Notes: generated by a model from the letters alone, not told the origin. 20,405 bases of DNA from CAYJIX01 sp964370375 (GCA_964370375.1 CAYJIX010000043.1:1-20405); one strand, 5' to 3'; shown: positions 1-7,596, numbered from the stretch's first letter. Made by a program: numbers and translations.

Positions 1-307
1 CAGAGAGCAGAGATTGCGAGGAACGAGCAATTACGCAAATCGAGAGCAGAGATAGTCGACACTTGCGATAGCTTGTGTCGCATAGGACATGCGACCAAGC
101 GTCATGTGTATAGTTCAAAAAGGGTTGGATGGTGGGAAGGAGATGTTTTACAGGGCGGCATAGGACGCTTTGGTCCATGTCGTTTCTGTAAAACGCCTTC
201 TGACACCCCACCTAGCCGAAGGGCCCAGCAAAGCTGGGTAGCCGTTACACGAGGAACGAGTGTTACGGATATAGAGAGCAGAGCGACAGCTCTTTTGGAA
301 CAGCCTG
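1..307. repeat. Island of stacked hairpins and short direct repeats, no gene
   Basis: This stretch has no convincing gene but is dense in inverted repeats. Stems visible are 13-17/27-31, 71-83/89-100 (12 pairs around loop AGGAC, one bulged T), 145-153/186-194 with an inner hairpin 157-166/173-181, 224-229/233-238 (perfect, loop AAA), 242-250/260-268 (one mismatch) and 280-284/289-293. Two hairpins with different stems share the same loop GAGGAACGA (18-26 and 251-259). GAGAGCAGAG occurs three times (3-12, 42-51, 274-283). The right edge, AACAGCCTGTTAG at 299-311, resembles the ends of the repeats near 7528-7902, and CATAGGAC..GGTCCATG recurs in both places. It is probably a mosaic of intergenic repeat modules that continues beyond the left edge. 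A structured RNA is an alternative. Confidence 0.6.
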
Positions 308-763
308 TTAGGGTTGTGTGTGCAAAAAGCTTGTATCTGATGTTGCGTTCATCACAGCTGAAAACACATGGGGGAATGCTTTAAAAAAGTTGTGCGCCAC
401 AAGCCGCCAACGGTACGAAGGCGCTTGTGTTCCCGGACAGTACGAGAAAACAAGATCAGTACCATTGTCGGTATTGTTCCTTGAAATGGGCGTTACTTCA
501 ACAAGTTCAAGGGGCGTAAACGGGCAGTCAACGCAGACAGAATCAATTTGCGGTTCAATCTCAAGGACAAAACGTTCCACATTTTCTGTGGCACCTTGAA
601 GTGTCGCTTCAATGCTCATGCACATGTTTGATTCTAGCCTGCCTGATACGCTTTCAAGCGTGAAAGAATTAAGGGTATCTTGCGGCACCGGTGCCCCTTT
701 TTTACCGCACCCTTGCAGTGTAAAAAGGCACAATATCAAGGCGAATAGAAGGCTATTTTTCAT
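308..763 (-). CDS. Small predicted lipoprotein downstream of mutS
   Basis: This encodes a 151-residue protein that I do not recognise as a named family. It starts with a clear lipoprotein signal peptide: basic MKNS, a hydrophobic stretch, then lipobox LQGC with the lipidated cysteine at residue 19. The mature protein begins CGKKGAPVPQ, which recalls the short LptM/YifL-type lipoproteins, but the remaining 130 residues are longer than those. Two further cysteines (CVDC) sit mid-protein, and no catalytic motif is visible. The gene overlaps the end of mutS by 11 bases in another frame and has GGGG five bases before its ATG, so it is very likely translated from the mutS transcript. Its stop codon lies inside the AACAGCCTGTTAG repeat edge. 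It is probably anchored to an outer or inner membrane; its role is unknown. Confidence 0.85.
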   Translation of the reverse strand: MKNSLLFALILCLFTLQGCGKKGAPVPQDTLNSFTLESVSGRLESNMCMSIEATLQGATENVERFVLEIEPQIDSVCVDCPFTPLELVEVTPISRNNTDNGTDLVFSYCPGTQAPSYRWRLVAHNFFKAFPHVFSAVMNATSDTSFLHTQP

Positions 764-3434
764 GATGTCCCCACAATTGTTTCCATTTTGTTAGGCAATG
801 TAAGGCGTCCAAAGGCGTTAGGGTGTTGGGATCAAGGCTTTGCAATTCGACAAGTAACGGATGCGACGCCAATGGCTGCGGTGGCTCAGGTTTTGGCTCA
901 GGCTCTGTTTTGGGCTTGGATTTAGGAGTAAATCCAGGCAAAAGCGACGGGGTAACACGTTGCACCTTGCCTTTTTCAAAGCCTTGCAACAGCTCTCGTG
1001 CCCGTTGCACCACAGGCTGCGGCACTCCGGCAAGGCGGGCCACTTCAACCCCATAACTGCGATCAGCAGGCCCGGGCACAAGGCGGCGCAAAAACACAAT
1101 ATCGTTGTTCCATTCTTGAATGGCAACATTCATGGTATGCACGCCGGCAAGTTCGCCTTCAAGCACAGTCAATTCGTGATAATGGGTGGCAAAAAGGGTG
1201 CGGATGGTGCCCTTGGCGCGGCGTATCAATTCTTCCACAACAGCCCAAGCAAGGGCAAGCCCGTCAAACGTGCTGGTACCGCGCCCGATTTCGTCCAAAA
1301 TAACCAAGCTTTTGTGGGTTGCTTGGCGTAAAATTCTGGCTGTTTCCATCATTTCCACCATAAAGGTGCTTTGGCCTTGGGCCAGATTGTCTGACGCGCC
1401 CACACGGGAAAAAATACGGTCACAAACGCCCAAGGTGGCGCTTTTGGCAGGAACAAAGGAACCCATTTGTGCCAACAAGCTGATGATGGCACTTTGGCGT
1501 AAAATGGTTGATTTTCCTGCCATGTTTGGACCTGTTATGAGTAAAAGACGTTTTTTCTCGTTCATATACAGGTCATTGGCCACAAAAGAAGCCGCACCTA
1601 TGGCCTGTTCAACCACAGGGTGCCGTCCTTCAACAATGGCAAGCATGGGTTCATCCACAAGGGTAGGGCGACACCATTTGTGACGGATGGCTGTTTCGGC
1701 AAGTGCCTGCCAAAAATCAAGGTGTCCTATGGCATGGGCCATGAATAAAAGCCGCGGCCTTGCCTCTGCCACAAGCTCGCGTAAGTTTACAAACAGTTTA
1801 AACTCAAGGCTTTTACGCTGATCTGAAGCGGCAAGCAGTTTTTCTTCAAGCTCTTTTAACCTTGCCGTGACAAAACGTTCGGCATTGGCCAGGCTTTGGC
1901 GGCGTATAAAATTGTCCGGCAGCTTGGCTGCCAAGGCGTTTGACACCTCAAAATAATAACCAAATACGCGATTATACCCAAGTTTTAGTTTTTGAATGCC
2001 TGTGGCTTCTTGTTCTTCTTCAAGTAATTCTTTAAGTTTTTCTTCGCCATGTTCCACAAGTTCAAGCAAGGCGTCAAGCTCGTCATTATAGCCTGCTTTA
2101 AAAAGGCCCCCATCGGTTATTTGGGGTGGAGGGCTGTCTGCCAAGGCGTTTTCAAGCAATTGGTACAGATCTGACACATTGTCCCATTGCCTCATGAGCG
2201 TGCCCATGGCCGGGGGTAGGTGCTCAAAGTCTATTTCTTCAGCTGTGGCATAGAAATGTTTTTGCGCTTTTGTAAAGGCTTGTGCCACGCTAGGCAGGGC
2301 GGCAAGGCTTTGCCTAAGTGCCAAAAAATCGCGCGGTGTGGTGCGATTAAGGTTTATGCGGGTGGATAAACGCTCCAGATCATACACAGCAGCAAGGCCT
2401 GTGCGTACATTTTTTAGCACGTCTTCATGGGCCACAAACCATTCAACAGTATCATGAGTAGCTGAAATGATTGCAATATCGCGCAAGGGCGTTTGCAGTC
2501 GCTCCTCAAGCAAACGGCTGCCCATGGGCGTTAAAACACCCTCAAAAACGCTGCGCAAGGTCCCTTTGCCTTTGCGCCCGTCAAGCGTTCGGAATAGCTC
2601 AAGGTTTTTTTGTGTGACCTCATCAATGATCAAATGCTTGCTCATGTCCAAAGGGCTGAACGGCACCAAATGGGTTACGTCCTGCATTTGGGTGTGCTCC
2701 ATATAGGCAAGCAAAGCGCCACAGGCGCGTAAAAGTTCCGGTTTTCCGTCAAGGCCCACAGTGGCCAGCTCTGCCACTTTTTGCGCGCGCAACATCCGCT
2801 CTGTTGCACGTTTTAGGTCAAAGTGCGTCCTTTCAGATAAAGACACAATGTGCATGGTGCCTTGCTTTAAAAGGGATGGCACTGTGCAAGTATCTGCTAT
2901 GAGCAGTTCCTTGGGAGCCATTTTTAGGGTCCACTGCCATAAATCTTGGATTTTTTTTACCTGTATCCCTGACCATGTGCCTGTGGAAACATCAGCCCAA
3001 GCAATACCGCCACGGCTTTTACCTTCATCCCAATAAAGGGCAGCAAGGTAATTGTGTTCTGTTGCATCAAGGCACGCGTCATCAAGGGTGGTACCTGCTG
3101 TCAAGACGCGCACAACTTCACGCTTTACAATGCCTTTGGCTTTTGGGTCGCCTATTTGCTCACAAATGGCAACTTTGTGCCCATGATTGACCAATTGGTG
3201 GGCATAACTGCTAGCAGCATGCCAAGGCACACCGCACATGGGGATGGGGTCTTCTGCTTTGGGATTGCGCGAGGTTAAGGCTATTTGCAGGATTTTGGCC
3301 GCAACAACGGCGTCGTCAAAAAAAAGCTCATAAAAATCGCCCATGCGGTAGAACAGTAGCGCATCTTGGTGTTTTTCCTTGATGCTCAAATACTGTTCAA
3401 ACATGGGCGTTATGTGTTGCGGGTTTTGTGTCAT
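753..3434 (-). CDS. mutS: DNA mismatch repair protein MutS
   Basis: This 893-residue protein recognises base mismatches and small loops in DNA and, with MutL, starts mismatch repair in the cytoplasm. The N-terminal domain has the mismatch-reading Phe-X-Glu motif in GDFYELF (F34, E36). The C-terminal ATPase has Walker A GPNMAGKST (residues 635-643), Walker B ILDEIGRGTSTFDG with D714 and E715, and the ATHYHEL segment. The length is close to the family norm (E. coli MutS has 853). A proline- and lysine-rich linker (KSKPKTEPEPKPEPP) precedes the last helical segment, where other MutS proteins have a variable tether. No good ribosome site is visible before the ATG, but the start fits the family. 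A second ATG ten codons downstream also lacks one. The gene is followed by the overlapping lipoprotein gene. Confidence 0.97.
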   Translation of the reverse strand: MTQNPQHITPMFEQYLSIKEKHQDALLFYRMGDFYELFFDDAVVAAKILQIALTSRNPKAEDPIPMCGVPWHAASSYAHQLVNHGHKVAICEQIGDPKAKGIVKREVVRVLTAGTTLDDACLDATEHNYLAALYWDEGKSRGGIAWADVSTGTWSGIQVKKIQDLWQWTLKMAPKELLIADTCTVPSLLKQGTMHIVSLSERTHFDLKRATERMLRAQKVAELATVGLDGKPELLRACGALLAYMEHTQMQDVTHLVPFSPLDMSKHLIIDEVTQKNLELFRTLDGRKGKGTLRSVFEGVLTPMGSRLLEERLQTPLRDIAIISATHDTVEWFVAHEDVLKNVRTGLAAVYDLERLSTRINLNRTTPRDFLALRQSLAALPSVAQAFTKAQKHFYATAEEIDFEHLPPAMGTLMRQWDNVSDLYQLLENALADSPPPQITDGGLFKAGYNDELDALLELVEHGEEKLKELLEEEQEATGIQKLKLGYNRVFGYYFEVSNALAAKLPDNFIRRQSLANAERFVTARLKELEEKLLAASDQRKSLEFKLFVNLRELVAEARPRLLFMAHAIGHLDFWQALAETAIRHKWCRPTLVDEPMLAIVEGRHPVVEQAIGAASFVANDLYMNEKKRLLLITGPNMAGKSTILRQSAIISLLAQMGSFVPAKSATLGVCDRIFSRVGASDNLAQGQSTFMVEMMETARILRQATHKSLVILDEIGRGTSTFDGLALAWAVVEELIRRAKGTIRTLFATHYHELTVLEGELAGVHTMNVAIQEWNNDIVFLRRLVPGPADRSYGVEVARLAGVPQPVVQRARELLQGFEKGKVQRVTPSLLPGFTPKSKPKTEPEPKPEPPQPLASHPLLVELQSLDPNTLTPLDALHCLTKWKQLWGHHEK

Positions 3435-3561
3435 AACAGCGCTTTTGGCACCTAAACTGTCAACAGCTGTACTTTGGAACAGTTTGGTAAGAGTTTACAG
3501 GATACAAAACATAGTTGCCATAGGGGCTATGCTTCAAAAACAACAAATAATCCCGTAAAAG

Positions 3562-3587
3562 GCATGCGCATACTTTGTAACGCATGC
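3562..3587 (-). terminator. Possible weak terminator after the LapA-domain gene
   Basis: A perfect 7-base inverted repeat, GCATGCG (3562-3568) and CGCATGC (3581-3587), has a 12-base loop. Read on the minus strand it is followed by CTTTTA, a short T run. It lies 11 bases past the stop of the leftward LapA-domain gene. The short T run makes it a weak candidate. Confidence 0.4.
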
Positions 3588-3597
3588 AAAAGCTAGG

Positions 3598-4077
3598 CTA
3601 CGCTTGTGCGCTAGATTCTGCCAAAAGGACGCGTTTTTCAGCGTCTTGAACACGTTTTTCAGCGTCTTGCACTTGCTTTTCTGCGTTTTTAACTTGTTCG
3701 GCGGCTTCTTTGGCGGCAGTTTGCGCTTCTTGAAGTTTTGCTTGTGTAGCTGCCAAGGCTTCCTTTACGGATTCTATTTGCTTGCAGGCTTTATTAAAGT
3801 CTTTTTCAAAACCGCGGGCGCGCATGTTGGCAAAAGAAAGCTTGGTACCAATGCGAACACGATCCCAAATGAGCATGGCCATGGTGGCAAGAGCACCAAG
3901 GACAAAACATACCAAAAGCAAGGTGTACAATGGCAAGGGGGCTGACGTCATGACCGGAATGAACATAAGGTCAAGGTTCAACGGTGTAACCTGTGAAAAG
4001 ACTGTTTGATTTTGCACAAAAAACAGCATGACAAAAAAGAACAGCAACACAAATAGCAACACTTTGAGATAACGCAT
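3598..4077 (-). CDS. LapA-domain (DUF1049) inner-membrane protein with coiled-coil tail
   Basis: The product is a 159-residue membrane protein. A first hydrophobic helix covers about residues 4-21 and a second about 48-72, followed by a basic stretch and a long cytoplasmic coiled coil (about 95-155) rich in Ala, Glu, Lys and Gln. This two-helix plus coil plan is that of the LapA/DUF1049 family; E. coli LapA acts with LapB to control LpxC and so LPS supply. The same role here is inference. The tail contains near-perfect heptads VQDAEKR, encoded by a 21-base tandem repeat. I chose the ATG at 4075-4077 because AAGGAG (4084-4089) lies six bases upstream and overlaps the stop of the HIT gene. A longer open frame to 4119 has no ribosome site. 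It is probably co-transcribed with the HIT gene. Confidence 0.82.
   Translation of the reverse strand: MRYLKVLLFVLLFFFVMLFFVQNQTVFSQVTPLNLDLMFIPVMTSAPLPLYTLLLVCFVLGALATMAMLIWDRVRIGTKLSFANMRARGFEKDFNKACKQIESVKEALAATQAKLQEAQTAAKEAAEQVKNAEKQVQDAEKRVQDAEKRVLLAESSAQA
3631..3672 (-). repeat. 21-base tandem repeat inside the LapA-domain gene
   Basis: Two 21-base units (3631-3651 and 3652-3672) share GTTTTTCAGCGTCTTG, and a degraded third unit follows to 3693. They encode the heptad V-Q-D-A-E-K-R of the coiled-coil tail. The period of exactly one heptad lets unit number change without breaking the frame or the coil register. Confidence 0.75.
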
Positions 4078-4087
4078 ACAACGCTCC

Positions 4088-4588
4088 TTATAAACTTTTT
4101 CCAAGTGCCAACAGGGCAAACAAGGGTTTGAGTTTGTGGTATGTGGCTGTTAGGTGCTCCGGAATAACGTGTATGTCTTCCATAACAGCCATGAACGACG
4201 TGTCCCCATTCCAGCGAGGTACTATATGCACGTGCAAATGATCGCGGATCCCTGCTCCTGCTGCCTCGCCCAAATTTATGCCCACGTTGTAGCCTTGTGG
4301 GTGCATAACCTCATGCAACACCTTACGGCACAAAGCCAAACAGTGCATTGTTTCCAAAGATTCTGCATCGGTTAAGTCGTCAAAGTCAACAACATGCCTA
4401 TAAGGCGATACCATCAAATGCCCGCCATTATAGGGGTATTTGTTCATGATAACAAAAACATCTTGACCACGGTGTAAGATGAGCCTTTCTTCATCCTCGT
4501 TGGACGAATCAGGCACGCAAAGTACACAGCCTGCAGGTTTCGGACGTAAAATGTACGACATCCGCCAAGGTGCCCATAACACTTGCAT
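4088..4588 (-). CDS. HIT-family nucleotide hydrolase/transferase (Ap4A phosphorylase-like)
   Basis: This is a 166-residue cytoplasmic protein of the histidine triad family. The signature HLHVHIVPRW spans residues 117-126, with H117, H119 and H121 forming the triad and H119 expected to be the nucleophile. Upstream are CVLC (residues 21-24, a zinc-ligand-like pair seen in many bacterial members) and the conserved NKYPYNGGHLMV block. Such proteins hydrolyse or phosphorolyse dinucleoside polyphosphates or nucleoside phosphoramidates; the true substrate cannot be told from the sequence. The N-terminal MQVLWAPWRMSYI is the usual start of this subgroup and AAGGAT lies a short way upstream. The gene heads a two-gene leftward unit with the LapA-domain gene. 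Confidence 0.93.
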   Translation of the reverse strand: MQVLWAPWRMSYILRPKPAGCVLCVPDSSNEDEERLILHRGQDVFVIMNKYPYNGGHLMVSPYRHVVDFDDLTDAESLETMHCLALCRKVLHEVMHPQGYNVGINLGEAAGAGIRDHLHVHIVPRWNGDTSFMAVMEDIHVIPEHLTATYHKLKPLFALLALGKSL

Positions 4589-4617
4589 AGGTTCAATCCT
4601 TTTGTATCACCTGTTTT

Positions 4618-4646
4618 TTTATACACAGCCTTGAGGCAGGGGGCAA
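4618..4646 (-). promoter_or_regulatory. Predicted sigma-70 promoter for the HIT/LapA pair
   Basis: On the minus strand, TTGCCC (4641-4646) is separated by exactly 17 bases from TATAAA (4618-4623). It lies about 30 bases upstream of the HIT start codon. The hexamers match 4 of 6 and 5 of 6 consensus bases. Confidence 0.5.
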
Positions 4647-4969
4647 GTGTTTTCCCTCATGGAACACAGATTGTTTGCGCGTTTTGTTGAGCTATGTGTT
4701 TTGGCAAGGTTTTTTTACCCACGTAGCCTTTTGGATAAGGGCAAAAAACGGCTTTTGCAAACAAGGTTGTTTTGCCTTTAACAGTCTAAAGATTGTTACT
4801 GGTGACGGATGCGTGTGCGGTGCTTGCTGTGAAATTTTACACATAAGCGTGTATAAACATGTTTGCATTGATGAGCACACCACCCTAAAAAGCATGGCAA
4901 ATCTACAAGAGGCGTTGTTTTACAAAGAATCTTTAAAAAAGTACTAGTATGCACGGTGTACAAAAATAA

Positions 4970-4987
4970 ATGAGATTTTTTTCACAA
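4970..4987. promoter_or_regulatory. Candidate Rex redox-repressor site
   Basis: ATGAGATTTTTTTCACAA matches 11 of the 14 fixed positions of the Rex operator TTGTGAA-N4-TTCACAA. The right half-site is perfect. It ends five bases before the -35 of the alcohol dehydrogenase promoter. Rex senses the NADH/NAD ratio and commonly controls alcohol dehydrogenase genes, so the placement makes sense. No rex gene is in the window. Confidence 0.4.
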
Positions 4988-4992
4988 AGTCG

Positions 4993-5021
4993 TTGACAAC
5001 GGCAAAAATTATTCATACGTT
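4993..5021 (+). promoter_or_regulatory. Predicted promoter of the iron alcohol dehydrogenase gene
   Basis: A perfect -35 TTGACA (4993-4998) is followed after 17 bases by a weak -10 TACGTT (5016-5021). The -35 sits inside an 11-base palindrome, CGTTGACAACG (4991-5001). The start codon lies about 40 bases downstream of the predicted transcription start. Confidence 0.55.
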
Positions 5022-5067
5022 AGACCCAGCTTGAATTTGATACTTTTTTACCACAAGGATGAAAACA

Positions 5068-6243
5068 ATGGCACGATTTACATTACCAAGGGATTTGTAT
5101 CACGGAGAAGGTTCGCTAGCCATGCTCAAGACATTGAAGGGAGAGCACGCAATCGTTGTAGTTGGCGGCGGATCCATGAAACGTTTTGGCTTTTTGGATA
5201 AAGTAGAGGCCTATTTGAAGGAAGCCGGGATGAAGGTCACCATCTTTGAAGGGGTGGAGCCTGATCCTTCTGTAGAGACCGTGTTGCGTGGAGCAGAGGT
5301 TATGCGTTCTGTGCAGCCGGACTGGATTGTGTCCATTGGCGGTGGCTCGCCCATTGATGCTGCCAAGGCCATGTGGGCGTTTTACGAGTATCCGGATACC
5401 ACATTTGAATCCTTGTGTATCCCCTTTAATTTCCCAACACTTCGACAAAAAGCGCAGTTCTGCGCCATCCCCTCCACATCGGGCACAGCAACAGAAGTGA
5501 CCGCTTTTTCTGTAATTACGGATTATCAAAAGGGCATCAAGTACCCGCTGGCTGATTTTAACATTACCCCTGATGTTGCCATTGTTGATCCTTCCCTTGC
5601 TGAAACGATGCCGCCTAAGCTTACAGCGCATACCGGTATGGATGCAATGACTCATGCGGTAGAGGCGTACGTTTCTACCCTGCATTGTGACTATACCGAC
5701 CCATTGGCGCTTCACGCTATTGCGATGGTGAGTGAATACCTTGAGGCCTCTTTCAGCGGTGACAAACACGCGCGCGAGCGTATGCACAACGCACAGTGTC
5801 TTGCCGGCATGGCGTTTTCTAACGCGCTGCTTGGTATTGTGCATTCCATGGCACATAAGACAGGCGCAGCGTTTAGCGGCGGTCATATTACCCACGGCTG
5901 CGCCAACGCAATGTATCTGCCCAAGGTCATCGCCTATAATGCAAAAGAGCCCGCTGCTGCCGAGCGTTACATTGCCATTGCAAAGCATCTTGGCCTTGAG
6001 CCAACAGTTGACGCGCTCATTGCGCATATTCGTGACCTTAATGCCAAGCTTGACATCCCAACCTGTATCAAAAACTATGAGGGAGGCATCATTGACGAGG
6101 CAGAGTTTTTAGAAAAGCTACCGCAAGTGGCTGAAAACGCAGTGGGTGACGCCTGCACAGGCTCTAACCCCCGCGCCATTACCCCCGTGCAGATGGAAGC
6201 ACTGCTCAAAGCCTGCTATTATGACACAAAAGTAGATTTCTAA
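5068..6243 (+). CDS. Iron-containing (class III) alcohol dehydrogenase
   Basis: This 391-residue cytoplasmic enzyme interconverts alcohols and aldehydes with NAD(P). The N-terminal nucleotide domain has VVGGGSMKR and the diagnostic GGGSPIDAAK loop. The C-terminal helical domain carries the metal-site motifs GMDAMTHAVEAY and HSMAHKTGAAF...HG, whose Asp and His residues bind iron in this family. Length is typical. I start at the ATG at 5068 because AAGGA lies eight bases upstream; the ATG at 5059 directly abuts that ribosome site and is unlikely. Desulfovibrio species use such enzymes for ethanol oxidation or fermentation. The exact substrate is unknown. It is a single-gene unit with its own promoter, a possible Rex site and a strong terminator. 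A 303-codon antisense frame inside it is a shadow. Confidence 0.95.
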   Translation: MARFTLPRDLYHGEGSLAMLKTLKGEHAIVVVGGGSMKRFGFLDKVEAYLKEAGMKVTIFEGVEPDPSVETVLRGAEVMRSVQPDWIVSIGGGSPIDAAKAMWAFYEYPDTTFESLCIPFNFPTLRQKAQFCAIPSTSGTATEVTAFSVITDYQKGIKYPLADFNITPDVAIVDPSLAETMPPKLTAHTGMDAMTHAVEAYVSTLHCDYTDPLALHAIAMVSEYLEASFSGDKHARERMHNAQCLAGMAFSNALLGIVHSMAHKTGAAFSGGHITHGCANAMYLPKVIAYNAKEPAAAERYIAIAKHLGLEPTVDALIAHIRDLNAKLDIPTCIKNYEGGIIDEAEFLEKLPQVAENAVGDACTGSNPRAITPVQMEALLKACYYDTKVDF

Positions 6244-6253
6244 TAAAAGCACA

Positions 6254-6302
6254 CAAAAAAAGCGGCGCAGCCCATGGTATTGGGTTGCGCCGCTTTTTTT
6301 TT
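6254..6302 (+). terminator. Strong intrinsic terminator after the alcohol dehydrogenase
   Basis: A 12-pair GC-rich stem, GCGGCGCAGCCC (6262-6273) and GGGTTGCGCCGC (6282-6293) with one G-T pair, closes an 8-base loop. An A run flanks it on the left and nine or more Ts follow. The A and T flanks mean it could also work for leftward transcripts coming from purQ. Confidence 0.92.
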
Positions 6303-6466
6303 ACGCGAAAAAAAACGCCATAAGGACTTATCGTAGCAAAAATCTTACACGAGTAATTCTACGCGTAGGGTTTTGATTTTTTCTTTTTTCCAAGTAACGG
6401 TGCAATGGTTCCTTTTTGCATCAAAAAAACAGAAATTTTCCAGATTTTTTTGCGCAACGAAACCTA

Positions 6467-7312
6467 TTACAAGGTATCAAACCTTGGTGGGTTTGCTCGT
6501 AAATACGTGACGGCGTTTTCAAAAAGGATGGTGCCGGGGATTTGTTTTTCGTTCCTTGTCCAATTTGGATGATTGGTGGGATGATTGAACGCTTCAGGAT
6601 GCGGCATAAGCCCAAGCACGCGCCCTGAAGGATCTGTTATGCCTGCAATACCAAGGGGTGAACCGTTGGGATTTAATGGATATTCTTCAGTGGGCTGCCC
6701 TGTTTGGGGATCTGCATAATAAAAGGGCACCAAATGCTCATCCACAAGGCGTTGCAAGGTGGCCGCATCCTTTGCTACCACGCGCCCTTCGCCGTGCCGA
6801 ACCGGCATGTGCAAAAGCCCATGGCCGCTTAGCTCTAAACCTTTTGTAAAAACACAAGGGCTTTGTTTATCAACAAACAATGAAACCCAGCGCACCTCGT
6901 ACCTAGCTGAACTGTTGTGGGCAAGCGATACTTGCCGTTCAAACAAGTTGCCGTCTAGGGCAGGCAAAACTCCAAGTTTTGCAAGGAGCTGAAAGCCATT
7001 ACATATGCCTAAAATAAGTCCACCGCCTTGAATGAAGCGGCGCAATTGATCAAGCAAAGGACGCCCATTGGCATCTGCCAAATGAAGCCATCTTTGGGCT
7101 GCTGCTTGGGCTGCTCCCAAATCGTCTCCGTCCAAAAATCCTCCCGGAAAAAGGAGAAATTGATAATCTTCAAGCCGTACCGCATCGGTGGTGCAATCGG
7201 CAAAATGGACAATATCCGCCCTATCTGCTCCTGCAAGGCGGGCAGCGTGCGCGGTTTCTTGGTGGCAATTGGTCCCGTATCCTGTAATAATTAGCGCGTT
7301 GACAGTGCTCAT
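6467..7312 (-). CDS. purQ: PurQ-type glutaminase subunit of phosphoribosylformylglycinamidine synthase
   Basis: This 281-residue class I glutamine amidotransferase is predicted to release ammonia from glutamine for FGAR amidotransferase, the fourth step of purine synthesis. GYGTNCHQETAHAARLAGA at the N-terminus is typical of the PurQ/PurL glutaminase domain. The catalytic triad is visible: C104 in GICNGFQLL, and H238 and E240 in MPHPEA. It is longer than the short PurQ of the PurS-requiring system (about 225-230 residues) because of inserts around 195-215 (PQTGQPTEEYPLNPNG) and at the C-terminus. The synthase subunit PurL is not in the window. GAGG lies five bases before the ATG. It is a single-gene leftward unit with its own promoter and a structured leader. 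Its assignment to purine synthesis is firm at family level. Confidence 0.9.
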   Translation of the reverse strand: MSTVNALIITGYGTNCHQETAHAARLAGADRADIVHFADCTTDAVRLEDYQFLLFPGGFLDGDDLGAAQAAAQRWLHLADANGRPLLDQLRRFIQGGGLILGICNGFQLLAKLGVLPALDGNLFERQVSLAHNSSARYEVRWVSLFVDKQSPCVFTKGLELSGHGLLHMPVRHGEGRVVAKDAATLQRLVDEHLVPFYYADPQTGQPTEEYPLNPNGSPLGIAGITDPSGRVLGLMPHPEAFNHPTNHPNWTRNEKQIPGTILFENAVTYLRANPPRFDTL

Positions 7313-7340
7313 GGCAGCCTCATGTTGAAAAAAGGTGAAA

Positions 7341-7376
7341 AACGTAGGCTTTTACATACACCTTACGTTGCGTAGG
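7341..7376 (-). promoter_or_regulatory. Candidate attenuator with competing hairpins in the purQ leader
   Basis: Read on the minus strand, segment A is CCTACG (7376-7371), B is CGTAAGG (7367-7361) and C is CCTACG (7348-7343). A and C are identical, so B can pair with either, with one bulged A. The B-C hairpin extends to AACGT/ACGTT and is followed by a short T run at 7340-7338, then CACC and six more Ts. This is the geometry of a terminator/antiterminator switch. The T run is modest and no ligand-binding fold is recognised. Confidence 0.4.
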
Positions 7377-7412
7377 GCGTATATGTTTCTGGACTTTGTA
7401 TTCATAGCAGGG

Positions 7413-7441
7413 TATATAAACGGACAACGCATTGTAGTCAA
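7413..7441 (-). promoter_or_regulatory. Predicted purQ promoter
   Basis: On the minus strand, TTGACT (7436-7441) and TATATA (7413-7418) are separated by exactly 17 bases, giving 5 of 6 and 4 of 6 consensus matches. The -35 touches a palindrome, ATGACTGGTCAT (7441-7452, arms ATGAC/GTCAT), a possible operator. The resulting leader of about 90 bases contains the competing hairpins at 7341-7376. Confidence 0.55.
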
Positions 7442-7527
7442 TGACTGGTCATTTATCAATAATGATGTATAGTGACTTTTGGCAAGGGTCAATAGTACGC
7501 AAAAAGGGCGCATGAAAAGGGCCTAAG

Positions 7528-7596
7528 AGCCTGTTGAAAAAATCTATTTTTAAAAAAACTAGTAAAACCTTCAGCATATCGTTTTTTTTACAGGCT
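7528..7596. repeat. Inverted-repeat element 1 of the CAGGCTGTT family
   Basis: The element is bounded by AGCCTGTTGAAAAAA on the left and TTTTTTTACAGGCT on the right, which are inverted copies with small differences. It is A/T rich inside, codes for nothing, and abuts element 2, sharing the AGGCT end. Confidence 0.6.

Larger units (their letters stand above)
4589..5067. other. 479-base divergent intergenic region
   Basis: This is the gap between the leftward HIT gene and the rightward alcohol dehydrogenase. It contains a promoter for each, a Rex-like site (4970-4987) and A/T-rich sequence. A 90-codon TTG-started frame at 4675-4947 has no ribosome site and a composition unlike the neighbours, so I do not call it a gene. 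Near 4739-4774, GGGCAAAA and TTTTGCC could form a loose hairpin, but it has no clear role. Confidence 0.6.

Noticed and set aside
73..384. 103-codon rightward open frame over the hairpin island
   Set aside because: It runs through inverted repeats, has no family-like sequence, and overlaps the real leftward lipoprotein gene.
4675..4947. 90-codon rightward frame rich in Cys and aromatic residues
   Set aside because: It starts at TTG with no ribosome site, has odd composition, and lies in a region explained by divergent promoters.
5116..6027. 303-codon antisense frame inside the alcohol dehydrogenase gene
   Set aside because: It is a shadow frame: basic, Cys/His-rich composition, no signals, and fully covered by a strong real gene.
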